A DNA stretch of 64,000 bases, taken from assembly GCA_950097015.1 (NCBI GenBank), contig CATNEN010000028.1:981001-1045000 (forward strand), read 5' to 3'. The notes under the pieces are model-generated. The model searched no databases and was not told the origin of the DNA. It worked only from the letters and a program-made list of their open reading frames with translations. Position 1 is the stretch's first letter; every line of letters starts with the position of its first letter. This document shows, piece by piece, positions 11,084 to 38,602 of the stretch. This DNA is from Macrostomum hystrix. Its lineage: Eukaryota; Platyhelminthes; Macrostomidae. The position numbers and the translations under genes are program-made.

Positions 11084-12405
11084 TGGATTGGATTGAGAAT
11101 AGACTGAGATCAGATTGAGAATAGGCTGAAATCAGATTGAGTATAGGCTGAGATTGGATTGAGAATAGACTGAGATCAGATTGAGAATAGGCTGAGATCA
11201 GATTGAGTATAGGCTGAGATTGGATTGAGAATAGACTGAGATCAGATTGAGAATAGGCTGAGATCAGAATGAGTATAGGCTGAGATTGGATTGAGAATAG
11301 AATGAGATCAGATTGAGAATAGACTGAGATCAGATTGAGAATAGACTGAGATCAGATTGAGAATAGAATGAGATCAGATTGAGTATAGGCTGAGATTGGA
11401 TTGAGAATAGAATGAGATCAGATTGAGTATAGGCTGAGATTGGATTGAGAATAGAATGAGATCAGATTGAGAATATACTAAGTTTATATTGAGAATAGAC
11501 TGAGATTAGATTGAGAATAGACTGAGGCTGGATTGAGAACATACAGGGATTAGATTGAGAATAGACTGAGATCGGATTGAGAATAGACTGAGATTAAATT
11601 GATAATAGACTGAGAATAGACTGTGTTCATATTGAGAATAGACTAAGTTAAGATTGAGAATAGACTAAGTTTAGATTGAGAATAGACTAAGTTAAGATTG
11701 AGAATATACTAAGTTAAGATTGAGAATAGACTGAGCTCATATTGAGAATAGATTAAGTTAAGATTGAGAATAGACTAAGTTTAGATTGAGAATTGACTAA
11801 ATTTAGATTGAGAATAGACAAAATTAAGATTGAGAATAGACTGAGGCTGGATTAAGAACATACTGAGATTAGATTGAGAATAGGCTTAGATTGGATTGAG
11901 AATAGACGGAGATTGGATTGAGATTAGACTGAGATTGGATTGAGAATAGACTGAGATTAGATTGAGAAAAGACTGAGATTGGATTGAGATTAGACTGAGA
12001 TTGGATTGAGAATAGACTGAGATTAGATTGAGAAAAGACTGAGATTGGATTGAGAATAGACTGAGATTAGATTGAGAAAAGACTGAGAACAGGCTGAGAT
12101 CAGATTGAGAAAAGACTGAGATTGGATTGAGATTAGACTGAAATTGGATTGAGAATAGACTGAGATTGGATTGAGATTAGACTAAGATTGGATTGAGAAT
12201 AGACTAAGATTGGATTGAGAATAGACTGAGATTGGATTGAGAATAGACTGAGATTGGATTGAGAATAGACTAAGATTGGATTGAGAATAGACTGAGATTG
12301 GATTGAGATTAGACTGAGATTGGATTGAGATTAGGCTGAGATTGGATTGAGAATAGACTAAGAATGGATTGAGAATAGACTAAGATTGGATTGAGAATAG
12401 ACTGA
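11084..12405. repeat. 22-bp minisatellite, left part (split by retrotransposon)
   Basis: About 60 copies of a 22-bp unit built from TGAGATTGGATTGAGAATAG plus AC. Subtypes include GATCAGATTGAG and TAAGTTAAGATTGAG. The same array resumes at 17284, showing that the retrotransposon entered an existing array. Confidence 0.95.
12393..12405. repeat. Left copy of 13-bp target-site duplication
   Basis: GAGAATAGACTGA directly precedes the 3' end of the retrotransposon and recurs at 17284-17296 beyond its 5' end. Because the target is a tandem array, part of the match could come from the array itself. Confidence 0.6.
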
Positions 12406-12424
12406 CTTGACTTAGCTGCAGGGG

Positions 12425-12439
12425 GCATCCTTCGGATGC
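12425..12439 (-). other. 3' UTR hairpin of the retrotransposon
   Basis: GCATCC and GGATGC form a perfect 6-bp stem around a 3-nt loop, about 20 bp from the 3' end of the element. In LINEs without poly(A), 3' stem-loops can serve as reverse-transcriptase recognition sites; that role is inferred here. Confidence 0.5.
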
Positions 12440-12490
12440 AGCGGGGAGGCGTTGCCGCCCATTCCGCTAGTCCCTGGCGACCACGGGCAA

Positions 12491-12868
12491 CTAAAGCTGC
12501 GGTGTCGCGCAGGGGGATCCGGTGATGCCGGCGTCCGCAGCGCGGTCCTCCTCCGGAGAGTCCAGGAGGTGGAGGGTTGCTCGCCCGGTGGCCCTTAGGT
12601 AACGGACGAGCTGGCAGATGTTTTCAGGCCTTAAAACGTCGGGCAGATCCGGGTTTGGGCCGAGATAGGTGAGCCTGTCCTGAGTGAAGGCGGGATGTCC
12701 TGATTTGCAGTCGCAAATAAAATGCTCTGCATCCTCAACATAGGCGAGGCAGAAGGGGCATTCCTCACTGCGGATTTTGCCTTGCAGGAAGCGGTGCCTG
12801 GCTAAACAGCCGTGGCCAGAGAGGGCCATGGTGACTGCCCTGATGTCCCTGCGGTTAAGCCCAAGCAA
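12491..12868 (-). pseudogene. Retrotransposon C-terminal Cys/His finger region
   Basis: The frame contains [10 protein letters not shown] and then a CX2CX8HX4C arrangement (CPFC...HFICDC), the zinc-finger-like C-terminus common after RNase H in I-group elements. It is in the same frame as the RNase H part but is separated from it by a stop at 12914-12916. Confidence 0.8.
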
Positions 12869-12913
12869 GGCTTTGCGAAGGGCAGTAGAGGGACAAGGGA
12901 CAGCAGCGCGAGA

Positions 12914-13756
12914 CTACCGACAATCGGCAGTATCGATCCATCTGTCCTTGTGCTTTGAGGCCACCCACTGGTTAATCCGAGTGTTGACGACGGCGGTAGG
13001 GGTGGAGACCGCAGGAACGGGGCCAAAAAGCGAACCCGTCGAACCGGCCTTGGCGAGGCTGTCGGCCAATTCGTTGCCGGGGTGACCAGAGTGCCCTGGA
13101 ATCCACCTTAGGGACACCTTGTTGTGGGCCCCTAAGCGGTTGAGTTGCGCGACGCAGTCGAGGACTGTGCACGAGCAGGTGTGCGTGCGTCCAAGGGCAT
13201 GGATCGCCGCCTGGCTGTCCGAGTGGAGGAAGATTTCTGCTCCGTGGACATTTTGATTGATCAGCTCCAGGGCGCAGGAGCTGATGGCGAGAACTTCGTT
13301 CTGGAAAACGGTAGAGTTTATGCCGGTGTGCTGGGAGAAGGTCGCCACAGTTTTCCCTCCGGACATAATGCAGTAGCCGAAACCAGAGACCGAGTTGATT
13401 TGCGAACCGTCGGTGAAGCAGTGAATTTCACGGGGTTGGCCGTGGTCACGTACTTCCTGGCGAGGCGGAATGCTGGTTTTGAATTTGAGCGGTGGGCACA
13501 GCGTCGACGGGATTCCGTCTGAGAGAATTTTGAGACCTCCTGCTGCGTCCAGGTCACGTAGGCTGAGGTCGCCATGGGGCTGGAGGTTCCGCTTGCTGAA
13601 GGCAAGTTGCTTCCGGATGGAGACGCCCGCGTCCAGAAGACGACGAGCCGTCTTCATCGCTTCCCCTTTGATAAAAGATCTAAAGGGGGAAGGTCCAGGA
13701 AGGCATTCATGCCAGCGAAGGGAGTGGAGGGTGCCGCACTCATGATTGCTCGACAA
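12914..13756 (-). pseudogene. Retrotransposon RNase H domain
   Basis: RNase H motifs appear in order: CFTDGSQ with the first catalytic Asp, the FQNEVLAI Glu, LHSDSQAAIHAL with the second Asp, and WIPGHSGHPGNELADSLAK with the His and last Asp. The domain would remove RNA from the cDNA hybrid. Catalytic residues look intact, but the frame is offset from the preceding RT part and ends at a stop. Confidence 0.88.
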
Positions 13757-14852
13757 GCACGGCCCTGCACCTTGTTTAGGACCTCCAAGACCCCTTTGGT
13801 CTCCAGGGCACTATTCCAGATGAAGCCGGCAAAAGAGATGGCCGGTCTTACAATGGTAGTGTAAATCCACCAGAGACGGCGGGGGGTGAGGCCCCAGGTG
13901 GCACCGAAGGCTCTGCGGATCTGCGCGAGCGTCGCAAGAGCTTTGCGAGTTTTGAGTTTGACGTGAGGTGTCCAGCTCAACCTGTGGTCGAGGATGACAC
14001 CCAAGCATCTAGTTTGCTTCTCCATGGCGATGGGTTTGTCATAGAGTAGAAGAGGCTCAATCCTCCAGTTTCGTTTGCTGGTGAACATAATGGCGACGGT
14101 CTTGGACTCAGAGAGTTTGAGGCCGCAGCTATGAGCCCAGCGCTCGGCACGGTGGATGAAAGCTTGCAAACGGTCTCTAAGGACCGGGGGAGACGGTCCG
14201 GCCACGGTGGCGGTGACGTCGTCAGCATCGCCGATTTTTGGACCGGGTCCGGGTCAGGGCTGCAGAGCAGCTCGTCCATGACAAGGTTCCAAAGGATCGG
14301 ACTGAGAACGCCACCCTGCGGGCCTCCCTTCTGGACTTTCACAGAGCGGGAGTGGCCAAGCAGTTGCGAGGTGGCAGTTCGGTGAGAGATCATATACATG
14401 ATCCAGCGGGTGAGGTGCTCGTGCGCAGCCCGGCGTTCCAGGGCTCGCCTAAATTCGGCTCCGAAGAGCACATTGTCGAAGGCACCATCAATGTCGAGGA
14501 AAAGCGAGAGAGCAAAACCGGTGCCAAGCACGGCGCGCTCCAGCTTGTCGACAATGGCATGCAGAGCACTTTCGATGGAGCGTCCGGATCGAAAGGCGTG
14601 CTGGTTGGCGGAGAGCGGGGAGTTCCTCAGCTCAGCGTGAAGGCGGCGCCAAAGAACTAGCCTTTCAAGCAGCTTAAGAAAGAAAGATGTTAAGCTGATG
14701 GGGCGGAAGGCTTTGGCGGAATGGTAGTGTCCCTTCCCAGGCTTGGGGATGAAGACGATGGTGGCTTCCTGCCAAGACATGGGTACGTACCCGAGGGTGA
14801 TGCATGCCTTGAACAGGTTGCAGAGGAGGCCGAGGAACCTGTCATTTTTCAC
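13654..14852 (-). pseudogene. Retrotransposon reverse transcriptase domain (frameshifted)
   Basis: The first frame (14852 down to about 14230) has IVFIPKPGKG, FRPISLTSFFLKLLE, NQHAFRSGRS, the motif-A-like LFLDIDGAFDNV and KGGPQGGVLSPILWNL. The continuation is in another frame (to 13654), with an ADDVTA motif C, GLKLSESKTVAIMF and LGVILDHRLSW. The residue before ADD is Asp where Tyr or Phe is usual. A frame change near 14230-14250 and this substitution indicate loss of function. Confidence 0.88.
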
Positions 14853-15433
14853 CGCTTCATGTAGGAAGGCGGGGTAAATGTTGTCAGGTCCAGGCGACTT
14901 AAAAGGAGAGAAGGAATTAGCAGCGCGAGCTGTCCGTTCTCTAGTGATAATGGTGGTCGCAAGGATGTGTCCGCCCGGAGTGTGGTCCGGCGGGTCCTGA
15001 AGCGGCGCGGTCCGGGGGCGAGCATGATGTCCAGCGATTCGCCAGGATTCTCAGCAAGCCGGCCGTCCGGTCTTTTGATCACTGAGAGCTTCGACATTTT
15101 GTCAAGAGTGAGCGCTTTTACAACGCGAGAGGTTGGGCGGGCGCCCTCCAGCTCGGAGCAGTATTGGCGCCACTTTTCGGACTTCGCTTTCCTGGTGTCA
15201 CGCTTAAAGTCGCGAATCGCATTCTGGTAGGCGGTCAGGTCAGCTGGGTCCTTGCTTTTTCGCGCAATCCGCTGGAGGGATTTGGCCTTGCGCCGGAGGG
15301 TTCCAAGCGCTGGGTTCCACCAGGGAGCGGATTTTTCGCCTTTGTAGGCTTTAAGGGGGCAAGAGGTTTCATGAGCTGTCAGGATGGTCGTGCTGAGTGT
15401 AGTGAGCGAGAAGTCAGCCCGTGTCAATTCCAC
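14849..15433 (-). pseudogene. Retrotransposon linker between endonuclease and RT
   Basis: The frame includes KSAPWWNPALGTLRRKAKSL, the WWN motif usual between endonuclease and RT in LINEs of this type, and a long basic helix-like stretch. The downstream part changes frame near 15000 before the RT begins. Confidence 0.75.
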
Positions 15434-15440
15434 TTAATGA

Positions 15441-16199
15441 TCAGCTAGGCAGGTGGCAGGTGGCAGGAACAACGGATTCTAACTGGTTGGTCTGGCGCTT
15501 CACGGATTCCGCAAAGGCCGTCCAGTCAGTATTCCGGGCGTTCCTTTTCCACAGAATACCAGGCTTGGAGTAGGAGCTTAGCAACCGGAAGCGAATGAAG
15601 CGATGGTCAGACAGAGATTCTTCTTCGTCCCACACCTGCCAGTCCCTGATCAGAGGGATCAGGCCCTGAGAGGCGAGGGTGGCGTCAAGGACCTCCGTCC
15701 ATCGTCCATTGTCAAAAGTGGGTGTGCCATCCGAGTTGCAGAACTCAATATTGGTGGTGCAGATGTAGGCAAGGAGATCCTCGCCTCTGCAGTTTGAAGT
15801 AACACTGCCCCAGTGGGTGTGGTGGGCATTTATGTCGCCTGCCACCAGCAGCTCAAAATCGCGGTCTGAGCAGTAGTCCACGAGGGAAGTGAGACTGGGC
15901 GGAACCGCAGGACCGTCACCAGGAATGTAGATAGAGGCGATGATGACGGTGCGGTTCGGGAGAATGTGGTTGGTCTATGGTCTATGCCAAGCTTTGAGAT
16001 CGGTAGTCGCGAACACAGCAGCCCTGGGGTTTTGGGGCATGAAAAAACAGTCAAAACCTGCAGGAATGTTCGGAATCTTACCTTTCTTCGTCCAGGGCTC
16101 CTGGAGGAGGATGATGCCCGGTTTTACGAAGTCCACCACACGCGCCAGGTTGGTCGAGGCCGCGATGCAGTGGTGCAGGTTCAGCTGCAGGAAGCTCAC
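15441..16199 (-). pseudogene. Retrotransposon apurinic-type endonuclease
   Basis: Motifs in order: FLQLNLHHCIAAS, IILLQEPWTKKGK with the catalytic Glu, VAGDINAHHTHWGS with the Asp and Asn, VLDATLAS and SLSDHRFIRFRL with the terminal Asp-His. This is the target-nicking enzyme of LINEs. The frame is continuous except for one stop codon at 15975-15977. Confidence 0.87.
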
Positions 16200-16234
16200 T
16201 CCAGAAGGGGCGGTCCGTGCGGCTACCTGCTGGC

Positions 16235-16738
16235 CTACTGCGAGTTGTTCAGGAGAGATTCCTCGTCCTCGCCGGTGTTAAGCCCGAGCTCCATCGGTTC
16301 CTCCTGAATCGGATCCAGTGCCGAGGCCGGGGCTGCCGCAATAGCGGAGTCCGTATCCTCAGCCCGGTTTTCCGCCGGGGGTTCCGATGAGACATTGGGC
16401 CGGGGGGTGCTGCGGTGGCATCCTCTGTTGGGGTCCGGCAGCTGTTTGGCGCGCTGAGTCAGGCCAGTGCGGATGGTGCTGCTGGTGGGTTTCCGGCCCT
16501 GACCATGTCCGCCTGTCGCTGCGGCTCTCGCGGCTTTGCCCCTGATAGGATCCGCATCCTCGGAGTGGTCGTGACGGTCAGGAGTCTGTGTTCCAGGGCG
16601 CAGGGGCCCGGCAGAGCTCTGATTCGTCCGTTTCCGCTTTTCCGGGGGCGGCGGGCGAGTGGCGTCGGACTCGAAGCTGAAGATCTGCATTCGAGTGAGA
16701 CATGCACTGATGTAGGACATGTCTGGGCAGCGGAGCAT
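16235..16738 (-). pseudogene. Retrotransposon ORF1-like short frame
   Basis: A 167-codon frame precedes the endonuclease and ends about 35 bp before its first Met, in a different frame. It is basic and S/P/R-rich with a PPPPEKRKRTN cluster and an acidic end. No CCHC knuckle is visible, so it may be a truncated or divergent ORF1, or open by chance. Confidence 0.45.
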
Positions 16739-17283
16739 CCAGCTGTCCGACAGTCCTAGAATCCGGCTGGATATACTCCCCGGACCTTTCAGCCCCTCAG
16801 CGCGGTGAGACCTTAGGCATAAGAGGGCACCTAGAGCAGTGCCAGGCCCGCAGACTTGCTGCGTACCCTGTTAAGGTCGAAGGGTGACACCTGTTCCACC
16901 AGCCGTAGCCAGAGGTACCTGATCACGCACAGGTGCACGAACGCTGCGGACTGGCCGCATACCCTGTTAAGGTCAAAGGGTGACACCTTTCCCTCCAGCC
17001 AGGGCTAGAGGTACCCAGTTTGGCCAGAGGCCCTGGATGGGTCATCCAGCGCTGTTGCCCATTCTGTCCGGCTACCCTAGGGTCAGCCTTGAACACTCGC
17101 GGGACGTGTACCCATGGGTCAGCTGACGGGACAGCGTGGAGGGATTCCTGCACACGAAGGCACAGGGCTCCTTCCTGCCAAGCCTGCTCAAAAAGCGACT
17201 GCAGGTGTGAGGCATCGCAGACCTTAGCCCGTGGGCCTGGACTGACTCATACCTCACAGGCGTTGTGTCCCGCCGGTGCGAGC
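16739..17283 (-). other. Retrotransposon 5' leader with internal duplication
   Basis: GC-rich sequence upstream of the ORF1-like frame. It contains two copies of CCCTGTTAAGGTC(G/A)AAGGG about 100 bp apart, each followed by TGACACCT, so a tandem duplication within the 5' UTR is likely. Leaders of this type often hold internal promoters, which cannot be shown here. Confidence 0.5.
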
Positions 17284-17665
17284 GAGAATAGACTGAGATT
17301 AGATTGAGAAAAGACTGAGATTGGATTGATAATAGACTGAGAATGGACTGAGTTCATATTGAGAATAGACTAAGTTTAGATTGAGAATAGACTAAGTTTA
17401 GATTGAGGATAGACTGAGGCTGGATTGAGAACATACTGAGATTAGATTGAGAATAGGCTTAGATTGGATTGAGAATAGACGGAGATCAGATTGAGAAAAG
17501 ACTGATATTGGATTGAGATTAGACTGAGAACAGGCTGAGATCAGATTGAGAATAGACTGAGATCAGATTGAGAATAGACTGAGATCAGATTGAGAATAGA
17601 CTGAGATCAGATTGAGAATAGACTGAGATCAGATTGAGAATAGACTGAGATCAGATTGGAAATAG
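17284..17665. repeat. 22-bp minisatellite, right part
   Basis: Continuation of the 22-bp array (GAATAGACTGAGATCAGATT core) after the retrotransposon, about 17 copies. The first 13 bp repeat the sequence at 12393-12405. The right end is a homogeneous run of the GATCAGATTGAG subtype. Confidence 0.94.
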
Positions 17666-18935
17666 GTAAGAGTTTGATAAAATCCGGACCATTTGTCCAG
17701 GGCCTAAGAGCAGATCTAGAACTTCTATTAATCCGAAAAGCAATGCAAAGCTAGGCATTGCTTTAAGACAATAATTTCCACGATATGCAACAGGCCCTAA
17801 AAATACGCAAAGTTGAGTCCTGTCATCATTCTCGGCATCTCTGAACCAGAAGGTAGTCGCAGGGATTGCAGAAGACTAAAAAATGCCTTTAATTCTCGCA
17901 TACAAACTGATAGATATTGATTAGTCAGTAATCTGCTTGAAAGCCACACTGGAAACCCAACATATTGGACTGTGTAGTATAGGGCATTGCGTTGTTCAAC
18001 CTAATTATCCAATCCTTTATCCATCGCCAGTTTTAGCGAGTTCGTCCTGGTTTGGGCACTGAAGCCCCTCGGTCAGTTGCCCAGACCCAACCCCCTGTCT
18101 TCCCCTATATTTATCTCTGCTCTTTTTAACGTAGCATTTTTTAAATCAGAAAATTTACATTTAATTCTGCTGTGTAATTGAATTTCGAAATATTCTACTG
18201 ACACTACTGATTTGCGAGTGGGCGGTAGTATTGCTGGGGTTGCTAAATTATTAATATTTTTAGTGTACGAACTATGAAATTCTTATGCAAAATCGAGTAA
18301 CTTCATCGGGTACACAGATAGGCCGCCTTTTAAATAGATTTCGCCTATTTTCTTTGAAATTAAAGGCTTTGAACGGACGGGCGGATTTGAATTACCATCG
18401 TGTTCTTTTCCTAGGGGGAAAATGGCGTGGTGTTTCTACTGTAAATATTTGTTACATTTTAAACTGACATCATGATAACAGTTAACCTACGTTACATTCT
18501 AAAAGGCTGGTGTGAGCAATCCAGCTGGCTGTATCGGGTTTCCAGTTTTATAGGTAAGAAATAAATCAAGCCCAGAGGCGAGGACCTCGACTCGAGCCAG
18601 GATTCAGATGGTCGGTGAAGTGGCTTGGACTGCCCCGACAAAATCAGGGGTTAGGGGAGGGGGAGGGGAGTTTTCATGCATACCAAATGCCTTTTCTTCG
18701 ATCCCTCAGTATGGTTTGCAGGTTGGTTACAATTCTATCTGCCTGCATATTGAGAATTTCTACACGCTATAGCTGATAGTATGTGTCAATCAATATAATG
18801 TGGGAAATTTTCCACTGTTCTTCCATGGGCCGTGCTAAATCAGCTTAGGAAATACAGCTATTGTTTCTGCTTTTCGTGACCGACTCGACACGGGCAGACA
18901 TGATCTGCCCGTTTCTTTGCTTGTAAATTTATCTA
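17666..18935. other. Spacer without a recognisable gene
   Basis: Single-copy sequence with scattered short frames and no domains or splice-supported exons. No RNA gene recognised. Confidence 0.55.
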
Positions 18936-19335
18936 TCCAGTCACTCTCCGGGTCACTCTCCTTGCAACCCCCGAGTCACTCTTCTCGAGTCACACTCCGA
19001 GTCACTCTCCCCGAGTCACACTCCGAGTCACTCTCCCCGAGTCACACTCCGAGTCACTCTCCCCGAGTCACACTCCGAGTCACTCTCCGTGTAACCCCGC
19101 CGAGTCACTCTCCCCGAGTCACACTCCGAGTCACTCTCCCCGAGTCACACTCCGAGTCACTCTCCGTGTAATCCCGCCGAGTCACTCTCCCTGAGTCACA
19201 CTCCGAGTCACGCTCCGAGTCACTCTCCCCGAGTCACATTCTGAGTCACTCTCCCGGAGTCACTCTCCCTGAGTCACACTCCGAGTCACACTCCGAGTCA
19301 CTCTCTGAGGCACTCCCCCTTTCACCCTCCGTGTC
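18936..19335. repeat. 26-bp minisatellite with GAGTCACTC core
   Basis: Tandem CCGAGTCACACT and CCGAGTCACTCTCC half-units make a roughly 26-bp period, about 14 copies, with occasional GTGTAACCCCGCC variants. It shares the GTCACTC core with the arrays at 7.2 and 8.6 kb. Confidence 0.92.
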
Positions 19336-20190
19336 ACTCTTATTTCGCCAACTCGCGGCATATTTCTCCCAGTCTGTCTGTCCATCTGTCTCATCCAGTT
19401 CTGTCCCATCCCATTATGTTTCCATTAAAATTTTAGCATTTGAAAAAGCTGACATGCAGGGTGGTTAAAATTTTGCTAAAGAACAGTAGAACGGAAAGAG
19501 CGAGTCATGGCTCAATTTCGCACACACACAACTAGCTGCAACTTTTTGCTCAATCATAAGTCCATCCCATTTTTCTATCCCTCACACTCCCCCTTCCCCT
19601 AAGACCCAAATCTATATACCTTTTATCCCAAAAATACCCCAGCTTAGTGAGCCGAGAGCAGATAGCATTTGTTCGACGGATAGCCGGACGAGAAAATTTT
19701 ATCTATATCTTTTTTGCATTTCAACACGGGCACGGCACGGCAATATATGCTGGCGAGGAGGATAGGGAGAAAAATCCCTTCGAGGTAAAATGATAAAGCT
19801 TATATCTGGATACAAGCTCGCCTCGTTCACGTGGGGTTCGCTTTTAATCCACTAAGATCTCTAACTCAACTCCCCGTTCAACTTTCTCTTCCCCAAAGAG
19901 ATTTCTTATCTCGCACAATATCCACATACACTCCTGCTAGGGCCTGACTCGTCTCCACTTGTTTCGACTCCACGCGAACTGCGCGCACAGTATTTGCACT
20001 TTTACGAGTATTTGGCCTCAGCAACCAAAAACACGCGACCAGGCCAACTAACTCCTATTGATAGCAATATAGCCGTTCAGATAACTAGCATAGACTCAAA
20101 CTTAGCAATTTGAGTGTTTTTAAACTGTTTTGCTCAGACATTTTGCTAAGGGATAATAGGATTCAAAAACATCTAGTAGGATATAATGAT
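19336..20190. other. Spacer without a recognisable gene
   Basis: Single-copy, pyrimidine-rich in parts. No coding frame or RNA gene recognised. Confidence 0.55.
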
Positions 20191-20385
20191 CCTAGTAGAG
20201 AGTAGAGAGAATGTAGAGTAGAGAGAAGAGTTGAGAGTAGAGTTGAGAGTGGAGTTGAGAGTAGAGTTGAGAGTGGAGTTGAGAGTAGAGTAGAGAGTAG
20301 AGAGTAGAATAGAGAGTGGAGTAGAGAGTAGAGAGTAGAGTAGAGAGTAGAGTTGAGAGTAGAGTAGAGAGTAGAGTCAAATGTG
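20191..20385. repeat. Short purine-rich array (GAGAGTAGAGT)n
   Basis: About 190 bp of GAGAGTAGAGTTGAGAGTGG-like units of 10-11 bp. On the reverse strand this gives a false S/T/L-rich frame. Confidence 0.9.
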
Positions 20386-21303
20386 GGTAGCGCTGAGACT
20401 GTAAATATAATTTCAAACAATAAAAGCAGAAAACATGTATTAGTCCAATCGTCCAGTCACGTGTTGCTCGGCCCCGGAAAGCTGAACGATAATAGTACAT
20501 TGTTTCAGTCACAATCCTGCCTCTCTATCTGCCGTATCAACAAATAACCCCCCATTGTCAAATAAACCGATTTCCGCATACCTCCATATCCTAGTCAAAC
20601 TCCTATTCGTCCATCCCATATCGCTTTGGCAAAGTTTGCCAAGAAAATTTCCCCGCTTTTTAAGAAAGGTGAGCGACAGAAACAGACAGCCAGACAGGCG
20701 GGCGGGCGGGCAAAATAAGTGTGCCCTCATTTTCCCTGATTACATTTTAGCCTACGCGGGAGTAGCGCCGGTAGCAGTACAGTCTGAACTGAACTGAATG
20801 AGGGATCAAAATAACGGCAAAACTGTTTCTGGGGGTAGCATTGGAGACCGCCCAGACACAACTGGACTTGGCGGTGAGAGAATGAAAAATAGGAGAGGGA
20901 AGAGAGGGAAGAGAGGCGATTTTTAGGAGAGAAGGGGATTTAGGAGGCCGACCTAAGGAAGGTGGCGGTAGAGGCGGTGGTGGTGGAGGAAAGGAATACG
21001 GGCCGTGCCAGGCCGTGCAGGGTAGAAGGGGCAGCGGATGCAGGGCGATAGGCGGCAAGGAAAATAGTGAACCCCTGTCTCATTGGTCCGAGTCGGCCTG
21101 TTTTTCTGGGTTGCTGTTTGGGAAGCCGTGGAGTCAGGGCGGAGGGAGGAAGGGGGCGAATTTTTGGGGAATTATTAGGACAGCCTTCGCAACGCTAGTC
21201 TCCGTCCCTAGCTACTCAGAATACAAGCTGGTTGTTCACTGTGGAAAAACAGCCCCGATACTGAAAATCTGAAAATTATTTCAAGAGGCGAGTTGAAGAG
21301 AAA
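20386..21303 (+). other. Upstream flank / 5' region of the stomatin gene
   Basis: Contains purine-rich stretches (20880-20960) and a GC-rich GGTGGCGG region. A promoter is expected here, but no clear TATA box or initiator can be fixed. An in-frame stop at 21262-21264 lies upstream of the start codon, with no ATG between. Confidence 0.45.

Positions 21304-38602
<17,299 letters not shown>

Larger units (their letters stand above)
12406..17283 (-). mobile_element. Non-LTR retrotransposon (EN-RT-RNase H, I/R1-like group), decayed copy
   Basis: Read on the minus strand, the element has a 5' leader, a short ORF1-like frame, an apurinic-type endonuclease, a reverse transcriptase, an RNase H and a cysteine/histidine finger, in the order usual for RNase H-bearing LINEs. 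It is near full length at about 4.9 kb. It has no LTRs and no poly(A) tail; its 3' UTR carries a perfect hairpin. The coding region is split by at least three frame changes and at least two in-frame stops, so this copy is dead. It is flanked by a 13-bp direct repeat and lies inside the 22-bp minisatellite. Clade assignment (I, R1 or LOA-like) is inferred from domain order only. Confidence 0.9.
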
